A model generated the notes under the pieces. It was not told the origin of the DNA and searched no databases. It worked only from the letters and a program-made list of their open reading frames with translations. Shown in pieces: positions 1-9,875 of a DNA stretch of 64,000 bases (its first letter is position 1; the number at the start of each line of letters is the position of its first letter). Origin of the DNA: Monodelphis domestica. Its lineage: Eukaryota > Chordata > Mammalia > Didelphimorphia > Didelphidae. Location: contig NC_077227.1 in the NCBI RefSeq assembly GCF_027887165.1, positions 80,493,430 through 80,557,429 of the forward strand, written 5' to 3'. A program made the position numbers and the translations under genes.

Positions 1-79
1 ATACTCCCTCTGTATATCAATTAATTTGCAAACACTCTAAATAGTCCAAACTCACAGCCTAACACAGCAAGAAGACAGG

Positions 80-870
80 GAAATTGAACAGTTCTAGGAA
101 GATATAGATGCTTTGCTGCAGGCAAAGTCAATGGATAGATTTTGCAAGGAGATTTCTTTGCCATTTTTTGCAGATAAGTGAGCATTTAAAAATTCTATAT
201 AGGCACATTTGGCAATGGCTATAGAAAGGGCAGTGGAGGCTGCCTAGTGGACTTGCAAATGGGCTGCAAGTTACAAACATGAAATACCAGGAGAAAATTC
301 TGAAACAATAAACTTGGAAAAGCCTGTATGGAGTGACGTGAAAGGGATTGACTGTGCTGAAGGAGACACCTCATAGGATTTCAGATGGGTCCACGGCTGA
401 CAAAAGCATCATTTATCCTCAGTCAGACCATACTTAGATGTTTTGGATCATTCTGAGAAGAGTAAAAGGAAGAAAACATTCAGGAAATGCCCCCAAGACT
501 CTGTTTCTGTGGAAATGTGCCTGTAATTGAGCTACCAAAAATGGAACTGGATACAAGGATGAGCTTAATGCAGACAGGGATTGATCAAGTGTGTAATGGA
601 GGGAGGCGGATAGAGCATGTAAGGTGAAGAAGAAGAAAAAGCACAAAATAAGTGAGGAAATGTTCAGCTTAAGTGGACCAAAGAGAAAGGATGAAGACAG
701 TAGATGGGAGCAGGGTCTAAAAAAGTCTGAAAGGAAATATAGTAAGTTGTAAGAGAGGAAAATGGGGAAAGATTATGAACTCTGGGGAAAGAATCTAGAG
801 GGTGTAGCTTTGGAAAAAAATATTTGGAGGCAAAGATGAGCAGAGAAATGGAATAACCAACTAGTCCTCT
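80..870 (+). pseudogene. Decayed reading frame of an unidentified lysine-rich host protein (probable processed pseudogene)
   Basis: From about 88 to 520 one + frame reads as protein, broken only by single stop codons (about seven) with no change of frame. Legible pieces include DIDALLQAKSMDRF, AHLAMAIERAVEAA, WAASYKHEIPGENSETINLE and PYLDVLDHSEKSKRKK. After about 520 the frame shifts. It then gives a strongly basic stretch, KKKKKHKISEEMFSLSGPKR, followed by KDEDSRWEQGLKKSERKYSK. The absence of introns and the scattered stops fit an old retrocopy. I do not recognise the parent. The Lys/Arg/Glu-rich C-terminal half suggests a nuclear protein, but that is inference. No poly-A tail or target duplication is clear. 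Low-complexity coincidence is unlikely for the first 430 bases, because those residues are not compositionally biased. Confidence 0.5.
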
Positions 871-934
871 AGAAAGGTACACCTACACTCTCTAATATCT
901 CACAACTCTATAACTGCCTAGTCCTTATCAGTCA

Positions 935-1355
935 ATCAAAAACCATTTAAAAATGCCTACTGTGTGCCTGGTATTGCTATATGCACCGAGATACAAAGAT
1001 AACCCATTTCTGCTATTAAGAAGCTTACATTCTACTAGAGGATGTAACAGGTATGCAGATAAGTAAATGTACGACGCATACAAAATAGATACGAAGGGAT
1101 GTGGAGGTCACCAAGATTGGCGGGATTGTGTGGCAGGTGACAGTTGAACTGAGCCTTGAAGGGAATTAAGGCTTTCCACGAGACTGAAGCCAAGAGGGAT
1201 AGCTTTCCAGGCTTTGGGGAAAGTCTGTGTAAAGACAGAGGCAGACGACAGCACGTACAAGGTAGTCCACATTCTCTGGAGCATAGAATAGGGGAGGGGA
1301 AGCCTGGAAAGGCGGGCTGGGATCAGATTGTGAAGAACAGACTAGCCTTATTTCT
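935..1355 (-). repeat. L2 LINE 3' end
   Basis: Reads on the + strand as the complement of an L2 tail. First comes the motif 'aaatgcctactgtgtgcctg', then the 'gatacaaagataa' and 'gaagcttacattctactaga' blocks. The purine-rich block follows, in which L2 C-terminal coding sequence appears inverted ('gagccttgaagg', 'gattgtgaagaa'). Moderately diverged. Confidence 0.65.
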
Positions 1356-1834
1356 ACTCCTGGGATTGAAGCTGACAACTAACCAGTGATTTCTTTTTGA
1401 GCTTGTGTTTTGGCTTCCTATCTGGAACCCAAGTCGCCATAACCTGAGAGAAGAAGCAACTTTGGCTTTGTAGCCCGCATCATTTTGTCCGTCCCCACTA
1501 GGGGGCAGTCTGGTCACAAAGACTTGAGAATCCAGTTTTGTAAATCACACCCGCGAGACCAGGCATTGATCACGTTCTGAAAACAGAATCCCCAAGGAAA
1601 AAAAGTGCCTGGGTGTAGTGGGGACCCATTTCTAATAGCCCAAAGAGGCAGCGTGCCATAGCGAGGGGCAATATGCTATTGTTCAGTCTGGGGGAATGTA
1701 GGCTCCTTGAGGGCAGGGGCTGGTGCATAGTGTCTCATATATTAGATGAGATTTCTACATTCATTTGCAAAGGGGACTCCCCATGAGAAAGCTCCCTTCC
1801 CCAAAGCCTAGCCACTGCTCTGCAATGTACGATG
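1356..1834. other. Unassigned sequence with a short L2 tail remnant
   Basis: No coding region or repeat is recognised in most of this stretch. Around 1,690-1,730 the phrase 'ggctccttgagggcaggggc' matches the end of an L2 3' UTR on the + strand. Confidence 0.35.
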
Positions 1835-1929
1835 TTAAGTATGTTGCCTAGAATCACACAGCCTTGATGTATGAGGTGAAATTGAACCCGTCTTCTTGAC
1901 TTCAAAGCATACTTTATCCTCTACATCAA
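1835..1929 (-). repeat. MIR-type CORE-SINE fragment
   Basis: Contains the reverse-complemented CORE features 'cctagaatcacacagcc' followed by 'gaacccgtcttcttgac'. Short and diverged. Confidence 0.45.
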
Positions 1930-2312
1930 CAGTGTCCAACTCAAATAGAAACTGATTCCTACGGTTTAGAAACCACAAATGAACATTGTCTATGTTGTAT
2001 TATATTTTTATTTATTTTGTTAACTATTGCTCAATTACATTAAAAAACAAACAACCTTACTTCTGTCTTAGAAGTGATATTCAGTATCAGCTCCAAGGCA
2101 TAGCAGCAGTAAGAGGCAATGAGAGTTAAAGTGACTGACCCAGAATCACAAAACTGGGAAATGTTGGAGGTCAAATTTGAATCCAGGACTTCCCCTCACA
2201 ACGCCTGGCTCTCTATTCACTGAGTCACTTACCTACTCCTACTCAGTTACAGTCTAATTTTGTTTGGCAAGCACTCAGGTTTTCCTCTGATTCAGCCAGT
2301 ATGACATCTCCG
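1930..2312 (+). mobile_element. hAT-type MITE (family A), interrupted by a SINE
   Basis: The left end 'cagtgtccaactcaaataga' and the interior 'atttttatttattttgttaa' match two other copies in this window (16,243-16,485 and 30,275-30,455). The interior resumes after the SINE at about 2,252 ('ctaattttgtttggcaagca') and ends near the degraded terminal inverted repeat 'gtatgacatctccg'. It is non-coding and was presumably mobilised by a hAT transposase encoded elsewhere. No 8-bp target duplication can be made out at this copy. Confidence 0.6.
2040..2241 (-). mobile_element. tRNA-derived marsupial SINE (MAR1/SINE1 type) inside a MITE
   Basis: Reverse complement of the SINE: 3' end 'aaccttacttctgtcttaga' at the left, then 'gctccaaggcatagcagcag', with the 5' tRNA-like part at the right. 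Flanked by the target duplication ctcaattaca (2,030-2,039) and ctcagttaca (2,242-2,251), which match at nine of ten positions. It interrupts the MITE at 1,930-2,312 and is therefore younger. Confidence 0.8.
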
Positions 2313-2379
2313 TTATACACTACAATGCCTTGTATAAGTGCTTGTTGAATGAATAAATAAATAAATGAATGTAGGGCAA

Positions 2380-2655
2380 AAGTGATACTAGACTTGGAGT
2401 TAGAAGATGTGATTTTGAGTTCTGATTCTAATGCTCATTTCTCATGTGACTTTGGTCAAGTCATATATCCTCTCAGAGTTTTGGTTTTTCTCATCTGTAA
2501 AATGGGTATAATGCTTTCATTAACCCCAAGAAATATTTATTAAGTTCCTAATATTTAGCAAGGCACTATCCTCAGTATTAGGGATATAAAGACCCTCTCC
2601 CAGGACTGTTGGGATGCAAACACTTTGCAAACACTAAAGCTCTGTATAGATAAAG
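2380..2655 (+). repeat. THER1/MIR CORE-SINE with an embedded L2 tail piece
   Basis: The head 'actagacttggagttagaag', the core 'tcatctgtaaaatgggtata' and the tail 'caaacactttgcaaacacta' follow the marsupial CORE-SINE order. Between about 2,527 and 2,600 an inverted L2 tail ('aagaaatatttattaagttc', 'gggatataaag') interrupts it. Confidence 0.6.
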
Positions 2656-3387
2656 ATGAGTCTTTTATTATATAATAAAAAATGTCCTGGGAATATAACA
2701 GCCTAGGTTCCAAATGGTACTCTGAGAGATCTGGACAGATAACTACAACATAGTGTGAGAGCTTATCTTCTAGTGCTGCATGAATGGGAATGGAATGGGC
2801 ATAGAAGTAGGTCTACTGTTGTTATGTTTCTAGCAAAAAAACTTTTTTGAAACGTGAACAACTCCAATTAAATTCAACTGCCTATGTATAGCCTTATAGT
2901 CCTTTGTGAGTTATAGTATTTATCACCTCATTTCCAGCAAGTTGGTCTGGAGGAAATAGATACGTGTAGGGCCAGGTATTGGGTCAGGAAGTGACGGTAG
3001 TGTTGTGAATCAGAGACAGTCCTTCCTGGGACATGAGGAGGAATTAAGCCCTCCTCCTCCTCCTGGAAGAAACAGTGTAAAGGGGCATGGTCCAGGGAGA
3101 AGAGACAGCCTAAGCGTAAGGAAGACTGGGCAGAGTTAGACCCAGTTAGAATAGGATTGATAGCAAGCCTAACAGAGCTGAGGTATTTGATCCATGGTCC
3201 TTGTGATCTCTCCTGCTAGTTTAGTCCCGGAATTTCACTCTACAAGCTGCAGTAAAAGGACTCCAGTTATTGGTCCTGAAGGGTTGGAGAGGCAGAAAGC
3301 TATTATATATTCTTTTTTTTCCAATGCCCTCCCTCCTAGGGGGCCAGTGTGTTCATGTTGCCCTGTGGGGTACTCCATCATTTCAGA
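2656..3387. other. Unassigned intergenic sequence
   Basis: No gene, RNA or recognisable repeat was seen. A short run of (CCT)n at 3,050-3,062 is the only simple-sequence feature. Confidence 0.4.
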
Positions 3388-3635
3388 CAGGACAACTAGT
3401 TGGCATAGGGGATTGATTGAGTGTTGGACTTGACATCAAAAAGTCTTTGAGTTCAAATCTTTCCTCAAGACATTTACTAGATGTGTGACCCTGGATAAGT
3501 CATGTAATCTCACTCATCCTCAGTTTCCTCACCTATAAAATGGGGATAATAATATTGTCTTCTTCACAGGGTTGTTGTAAGGATCATAATAGATAACATG
3601 TAAAGTGTTTTGAAACCTTAAAGCACTATTATTGC
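3388..3635 (+). repeat. THER1/MIR CORE-SINE
   Basis: Complete-looking copy. It has a tRNA-like head 'gattgattgagtgttggact', the box-B region 'gagttcaaatctttcct', the CORE 'tgtgaccctggataagtca', 'cctataaaatggggataata', and the tail 'aagtgttttgaaaccttaaa'. Confidence 0.8.
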
Positions 3636-3639
3636 TTTC

Positions 3640-4185
3640 TATGATTATTTTGCCCCTACCCTCCAACACCTCCCAAAAAACCTACTTGTTCTATTGCTTC
3701 TTTCCTCCAGGGAAATACCTGGAATAATCTGATAGATTAATTCAAGTTAAATTCCTCATAGTTTAATGTTTTACCCTGCTCTGAGACATCTCTGCATTTT
3801 AACAAAGGTCTTCAATGTCTTAATCCTAAAGAGAGATATAGGACACAGGAAGGAAGTTCATCTTAGCCACTGGCTGGACCCATTTTCAAGTAATCAGATC
3901 CTTAGTGTGCTCCAATTTTGCAAGAAGAGAAGATTGCTTGGCAGCTCTTATAGCCTCCCACCTTCAGGGAGCTGACTACTTTTAATTATTTAAAGATCCA
4001 CTAGAGATACTTGATACAAATAACAGGTGCATTTGGTTTTTCTAACTATCCCTAAGGCATCTTTTCTTTACCTCTCTCCCCTTAATGTGTCCCTTATTAG
4101 CAGGCAAATTTCATGCTTCTGATTGGGGAGAGAAATCTTTGTCTTTTTTTCATTTTCTCGCCTCTTCCTACCTCTTCCTTGCAGA
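3640..4185. other. Unassigned sequence
   Basis: No coding or repeat family is recognised. The short open frames on both strands lack any known domain and have no codon-level support. Confidence 0.35.
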
Positions 4186-4189
4186 AAGG

Positions 4190-4345
4190 CAGCATGGAAG
4201 ATTGCAAAAAACATGGCATCAAGGATCTGGTCCTAGTCTTGTTGTTGGCCAGCTGCATGACTTTGAGCCTCCTCTTCATCTGTAAATCAAGATGGTTGTA
4301 CTATAAGTGATCCTGAAGACTCCTCCAAAATCTTATATTCCATGA
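4190..4345 (+). repeat. MIR-type SINE
   Basis: The order 'ggcagcatggaagattgc', 'ggatctggtcctagtcttg', 'gcatgactttgagcctcctc', 'atctgtaaatcaagatgg' follows MIR. This explains the small open frames that overlap it. Confidence 0.6.
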
Positions 4346-4469
4346 TTTAAGGATGTTTTTCTTTTGCATGACATTTTGGATCTTTTGGTCTGGACCTATG
4401 GTTTCATCATGATGGAAACTCCTATTGTATAAACTCTCGTTGTAACTAATCTTTAACTTATATAATCTT

Positions 4470-4596
4470 TGTGAGATGTCTCAGGTGCTAAAAAGTTAAG
4501 TGACTTGTCCAGGTTCACACAGCCAAAATGTGTCAGAGGAAAAAGCTGAAGGCAAGGTCAATCCTCTCTATCCACTGTGCTACATGGCCTCTTAAG
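4470..4596 (-). repeat. MIR CORE fragment
   Basis: Shows the reverse-complemented CORE motif 'aagttaagtgacttgtccag' and 'ttcacacagcc', ending in 'tatccactgtgctacatggc'. The next SINE inserted at its right end. Confidence 0.65.
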
Positions 4597-4607
4597 AAAT
4601 TCTTTTG

Positions 4608-4809
4608 GGGGGCAGCTGGGTAGGTCAGTGGATTGAGAGCCAGGCCTAGAGATGGGAGGTCCTAGGTTCAAATCTGGCCTCAGACACTTCACAGCTGTGT
4701 GACCCTGGGCAAGTCACTTGACCCCCATTGCCTAGCCCTTACCACTCTTCTGCCTTGGAGCCAATACACAGTATTGACTCCAAGACGCAAGGTAAGTGCT
4801 TTTAAAAAA
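4608..4809 (+). mobile_element. Marsupial tRNA-SINE (MAR1/SINE1 type), near full length
   Basis: Starts 'ggggcagctgggtaggtcag', passes 'gagagccaggcctagagatg' and the CORE-like 'gtgaccctgggcaagtcact', and ends 'caagacgcaaggtaagtgct' plus an A-rich tail. The target duplication is aaattcttttg (4,597-4,607) and aaattattttg (4,810-4,820), with one mismatch. Low divergence from the other copies suggests a fairly young insertion. Confidence 0.9.
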
Positions 4810-4829
4810 AAATTATTTTGTTTTTTTTA

Positions 4830-5480
4830 TTTTTACATTCATGATGTTTAAAATTGAAAATAAAAGTAAATTAATACTCAATAAAGATTGGAATAATTAT
4901 TCTTGCAATGTGTAAATGTGCATAAGATTTATTTTGTTTTCAGCATACACCAGACTTAAAGCTGCATATGCTTAACTTGACTAATTGTTAGGAGTCATTA
5001 TTTAGGATCATTTGTAATAGCTGAGCTTAGTTTGAGGGATGGACAGCTTGCTTCAGGAAGACCTGGTCAAATTACTTAACCCCTCAGACTTTTAGGAAAC
5101 TCTCAAAATAGCTGAAGAGGAATGGAGCTTTTCCTCCTTTGTTCATCTGGGAGCTCCCCATGTCAGTGAAATGACGGGTCCAATCCTTATTCACTACATA
5201 CGTTAATAGCTGTTCTCTGTTTATGGACATTAGCTCATGGTCAGCCATTTATTAGCCCTGGAACAAACATGCAATCTAACTTCCATCTTCTTCTTTGCCG
5301 TGCCCCAAGTGGCCAAGTCCCCTTTATTTATGGACACCACTCTTCTAGATAAGAAGGAACACTGAGAAATCTGTCCTTTTTATTTTTAATCTGATCAGTG
5401 AATTGGATTTGTGATGGATGACTCAGAAATGTTCATATGTCCACCTGTTAGATTTTTATTTGATAGCAGATCTAATAGCT
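4830..5480. other. Unassigned AT-rich sequence
   Basis: No repeat family or coding region was recognised. Confidence 0.35.
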
Positions 5481-5482
5481 AA

Positions 5483-5818
5483 TGTCTTTTCCAATTCTTG
5501 AGTTTTAAGCCAAAAAATGGTATTTCTAGTCACTTCTTTTCCGGTGAATTTTCTAAGAATAATGAAGGAACTCTAAAAAGTATCAAAATTTCTGGTGAGA
5601 TAGCTGGAAATGGTTTTTCCTACGGACAATTTGTATGGCTTGAGAAAAACAAAATGCATGCTTGGGATGCTATGGCATCTCAGGAAGAACTAGACTGTTC
5701 CTGTCCCGAGTTCTTTGCTGAAAGGTGGGTCTTCATTTCTCATTTGTAGCAGAAGCTCCATCTATGACTGAGTTTTCAGATTCTATTTCAGCAGCAGACA
5801 GTGAGGCAGTGAATAATT
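5483..5818 (+). pseudogene. Unidentified protein-like reading frame (possible processed pseudogene or exon)
   Basis: The + frame from 5,483 to 5,746 is open for 88 codons with normal, unbiased residue composition. Pieces include SFKPKNGISSHFFSGEFSKN, GTLKSIKISGEIAGNGFSYG and QFVWLEKNKMHAWDAMASQE. After a stop at 5,747 another frame continues with EAPSMTEFSDSISAADSEAV and ends in a stop near 5,818. The second piece begins just after 'catttgtag', which could be a splice acceptor. Two readings fit: a retrocopy with one frameshift, or two exon remnants. I do not recognise the protein family. There is no canonical ATG at the start. Confidence 0.4.
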
Positions 5819-5819
5819 G

Positions 5820-6844
5820 AAGATGACGGAAACTGGCAAAGTAGTGTGTGATGCCCAAGGAGCTATCTTGTATATCCTCTGGTGTAAACTTCTGAGTCAT
5901 CTGCAAATGGCAAGTTCCAGGAGGGGGTGAGATGTTCCTGCTTCTGACACTTGTCTCCCTCTTTCCAGCTGGATGTCCTTTGTGAAGGATCCCCAGCCCT
6001 GGCGTTTTTTAGACCCAGCAATTGCCAAACTTCTCGGCCAAGGGGCCTGGCCAGCTTTGGGTAATTCAGGATGATGGAACAAAGTTCTGGTTTACTAATC
6101 CAGAAGCACAGCTACAATGCCACTCAAGCAAATGCTTTTAGGGACTGTAGGAGACCCTGGACATTCACAGGAAGTCCCTAGTTTTGAAAATTCTTCTGTG
6201 TCAACCCATACTTGTTTTCTAATGGTTGGCTACAGGGCCATGTGCAAAGGAGAGTTGTGGGTGTATGTTTGCCGGATATTAGTTCTAATTCCAGTTAATT
6301 TATTCTCTGGAAGACTTGCATTTAATAAATGTTTGTTGGCAGATTGATTGATCTGGGAGAGGGGGTGTCAGAGAAGGGAAATATGCCTTATTCAAGTCAG
6401 CAAGGCATTCACCCTCCCAACTAAGCTCCAAAAATCTCCCTAATTATTCCACCAACTTAGAATCATCTGGATTAAGCAGCCTGTTTTTCTGGGATGAGAG
6501 CATTCCCAGAAATGGAGAGGTTTAAATCTCTAGACCTTGAATTAGATCAACACATAACTATCCTTCTTAGTACATACTGTCATGTTGAAAGAAAGAGGGT
6601 GGCACAGGAAGAAATAATTTTAGAATATGGAGCATAAGGGAGGGAACCCCAGGGTGGGATGGGGTTTCCATCATAACAGTAGCAAGAGGGCCCTTAGAAA
6701 AGGGCAGGCATAAGAGAGAAGTGAAGGACGAAGGACTGGGAAAGAATTTTACCTAATTAATTGTTAGTAGGGCTCTAGTAGCAGCTGGAAATGATTTTAT
6801 CTAGCACCATTGTAGACTGGGATGCCTGTAACAAGGGAATCACT
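5820..6844. other. Unassigned sequence
   Basis: Nothing convincing. 'catttaataaatgtttgttg' at 6,319-6,338 resembles the end of an L2 tail (+). Confidence 0.35.
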
Positions 6845-7006
6845 TTAAAAGACTGATATATATTAATTTAAGGTCGCCAAGGAATCAGCTATGTAATTCC
6901 TAAATGAAAAACTCAAGTCAGCCGTCAGCCTTTTTTGGAGTTTAATTACAATAGGAGTAAGAAAGGAATTAGAGATAGAGAGAGAGAAAAAGGGAGAGAA
7001 GGGAAT
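6845..7006 (+). mobile_element. LTR fragment, related to the LTR at 28,920-29,687
   Basis: Shares with the larger LTR the order 'aaggtcgccaaggaatcagc', 'aaaaactcaagtcagccgtc', 'agaaaggaattagagataga' and a GA-rich stretch. It is an old, partial endogenous-retrovirus LTR fossil; only the 5' part of the LTR is present. Confidence 0.55.
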
Positions 7007-7085
7007 AGGTTTACATGCCTAAGTTAGTATGGAATAGAAGCAACTTCCTAGCTTTGTGACTTTGGAGCAGTCTTTTTACCATTTT

Positions 7086-7318
7086 AGGGCAGCTAGATGA
7101 CACAGAAGATAGAGAACTGAGCTTGTAATCAGGAAGACTCATCTTCCATGAGTTCAAATTTGGTCTTAAACACTTACTGTGTGACCCTGGGTAAGTCATT
7201 TAACCCTGTTTGCCTCAGTTTTTTATCTGTAAAATGAAATGGAGGAGGAAATGAAAACCACTCTAGTATCTTTGCTAAGAAAACCCCAAAGAAGAGTTAG
7301 AAATGACCAAACAACAAC
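7086..7318 (+). mobile_element. SINE with RTE/BovB-like tail
   Basis: The tRNA-like head 'gggcagctagatgacacaga' is followed by a CORE segment 'gtgtgaccctgggtaagtca'. The tail 'ctctagtatctttgctaaga' and 'aaaaccccaaagaagagtta' is what the marsupial RTE LINE carries at its 3' end. Five more copies occur in the window. Confidence 0.75.
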
Positions 7319-7767
7319 TTCACTCTGCCACTTTCTTGCTTGAAAAATGATAGGGATGTATTAGCTGTGCGCTAATGTTCCTTCCATCTCTAAAAATTCT
7401 GATAATCTTTGGTTTATTTGGAAGGCAGAAAACTTGGGACACGAGTGTTCCTAGCTTAGTGTTCCCATTCAGGTCAGAACTATTTTCTCTAATTCAGCCG
7501 TTTCAGTTTAAGCTATTTTTATTCTGACTTGTGCTTTGCCTACTTTGGGAGAAATTTGGGAGAAGGGAAATGGGGTAAGGAGAATAAAGAGAAGTAAATA
7601 TGTGTGAATATATTACTTTTGGCCAAAAGGATCTCAGATACCTCTAAAATCTGTCCTTAGCAAATACCAGAGGCTCTCACATATGAAACTTGAAAATATG
7701 CCATTATTACAAATATCCATATAAAAGACAAGAAGCACAAAACTAGTGATTACTATAATCCTTGAGC

Positions 7768-8010
7768 CATTTGGGGACACAATGACTAGAGTGCTAGAAA
7801 TGGAGTCAAAAAGACCTGAGTTCAAATCCAGTCTCAGATACTAGATGTGATCCTACTCAAATCACTGAACTTAAGTCTGTCCCATCTGTCTCATCTATAA
7901 AATGGGATAATAATAGAATCTGCTTTCCAGGGTTATGTGAGGATAATTTGAGATATCTGTAAAGCCCATTACAAACTTTAAAGTGCAATGTAAGTGCTAG
8001 CTATTATAAT
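7768..8010 (+). repeat. THER1/MIR CORE-SINE
   Basis: Head 'ggggacacaatgactagagt', 'gagttcaaatccagtctcag', 'tcatctataaaatgggataa' and tail 'aaactttaaagtgcaatgta'. Confidence 0.75.
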
Positions 8011-8529
8011 AAAAGGATTGTACAGACTCATGAGAGATAGATCAGGAAGGCTGAAGTACTGAATGAGTTAAAACTGCAGTAAATGCTAGTGATGACAAAA
8101 GCAGGCTTTTAAAGTCTAGCCTTGGAGTATGAAGACCACCATGGAAAGAACAGAGGAGATGCTTGGAGAACATAGTCCAATGTTCCCAGAGGCCAGAGAA
8201 AGCAGTCACCCAGTTCCTCCTTTGCTTCCTTTTACATCAAAGGGGGAAAGGTTATGAAACTGGAAAGAGTAGCATAAATATGGCAAAGAAGGAATTGCAG
8301 TGCAAGAGATATGAAGAAACCATCATGGCGCACATAGCTGCTTTCAGTGGTTCATGATTCAATGCTCAGTTTGGTCAGATGCCAGGGTGCTGACTTATGG
8401 GAGCAGTTGGTATGGCCTTAAGGTGGTGATTGATCATTTTTGATGAGAAGTCATAAGAGAAGTATCAGATAATGGAAGATAAGCAAATGTCTCCAACTTT
8501 CAAATAGATATTAAAAGCAGAGATCATTC
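8011..8529. other. Unassigned sequence
   Basis: No recognised repeat or gene; the right edge may be a poorly preserved upstream part of the L3/CR1 copy that follows. Confidence 0.35.
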
Positions 8530-9460
8530 TATATGCCGAGAACAGATTGCTTAAGCAAATGCTTTATATCGCTTAGCAAAGAAAGAGGTGACTCCTAAAA
8601 ACCAACACAGATTTTTAAAAAATCACAACACAATCTTATTTCCTTTTTTATAGGCCAGATTGGCATGTCAGAAAATGCAAGAATCATCTTTCAATTTAGC
8701 AAAATATTTAGCAAAATCTCCCATGACATCCTTTTTGGATAAGGTGGTAAATAGTAGGTTAGGTAGATTAATCACAGTTAGGAACTATTGCATCCAACAT
8801 TTCTAATAATAACTCAGCCACAACCTAGAAGACAATCTAGGGTGGAGTGCCACAGGAGCCTATTATTGGATCTATTCAAGGTGAGTATCCTGTTTGACAT
8901 TTTTATCTTTGATGGAGGATGGGAATATAGAAGGGATGTTGATCAAATCTGTAGATGACACACAGCTTAGAGGAATGCTTAATGTCAGAGATGAAAGCCT
9001 TAAGGTTCCAAATGATATAAAAACATTGGCCAAAACCAATTATGTAAAAACCAATTAAAAAATTTAACAGGGAAAATTAGGAAGATCAGCATTAAGGTCA
9101 AAAAATCAATTCCTCAAGAACAAGATAGTAGTAACCTGCCTTAGTAGCAATAAATATGAAAAAAAATGAGAGAGGTTTTTTGTTTCTTGTGGAGCACAAG
9201 CCCATTATGAATTCTATAATATGATGTAGATGTTAAGAAAATTAATACAGTCCAGATCATGGGCTATAACATCTCTATCACATTCTGTAATAGTTAGAGT
9301 CAGTCTGGAACAGTATAAGCAGTTGTAGGTCCCACATTCTAAGAACTTAAAAAACAAAATAAAACTAGAGTACATACAAAGGACAACCAAGGTGGTGAAG
9401 GTTTTAAAAACCTATGTCATTAATTTCTGGACCAAAGCTTAAAACAGAAATGATGAGCTC
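8530..9460 (+). repeat. L3/CR1 LINE fragment (reverse transcriptase to 3' region)
   Basis: Ordered CR1-clade landmarks run along the + strand. 'aaaccaacacagatttttaa' corresponds to the region before the RT DFSKAFD block, 'aaaatctcccatgacatcct' to SHDIL, 'ggagtgccacaggagcctat' to the GVPQGS motif, and 'atctgtagatgacacacagc' to the ADDT(K/Q)L catalytic block. Around 9,330-9,420 comes the 3' phrase 'ggacaaccaaggtggtgaag'. Many stops and small gaps; long dead. Confidence 0.75.
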
Positions 9461-9639
9461 TTTACTACAAATGTAATATGCCTATCAAAGACAAATGAAA
9501 GAGTATTTTCCAGGAGTCTTACACATCTAATCAAAGGGGGTTTCAACTATTAAAGAGAAGGAAGAAAACTACCTATACATATCCAGACCCCAAAAGTAGT
9601 CATTAGTGGCTCATTAGCAATGTAGAAGGAGATCCCCAG

Positions 9640-9850
9640 CAGAAGGAGAGCTCCAGGAAAGCTCCAAGAATCTGAGTTTGACTCTGTGCTGTGTAGCATT
9701 CTTATTAGTGACTTGCTTATTATTATTAGTGGCATGCTTGCCAAATGTATAGATGACACAAAACTAAGAGGGATAATTAATGTACCAGATGATAAAAATC
9801 AAGACAGAAGAAAAATTTTATGAGCTAGAATAAAAAAATTAATTCTTCAC
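9640..9850 (+). repeat. Second L3/CR1 RT fragment
   Basis: 'ggcatgcttgccaaatgtat' followed by 'agatgacacaaaactaagag' encodes the CR1 RT block MLAK..DDTKLRG. It repeats a part of the element already present at about 8,930-8,980, so it is a separate insertion or a duplication. Confidence 0.65.
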
Positions 9851-9875
9851 TCTGTTTTAGACACAAGTCTGCTAG

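Noticed and set aside
4611-4815. tRNA-like sequences in the SINEs, considered as tRNA genes
   Set aside because: The box A and B-like segments belong to SINE heads followed by CORE and A-rich tails; no complete cloverleaf was seen in any copy.
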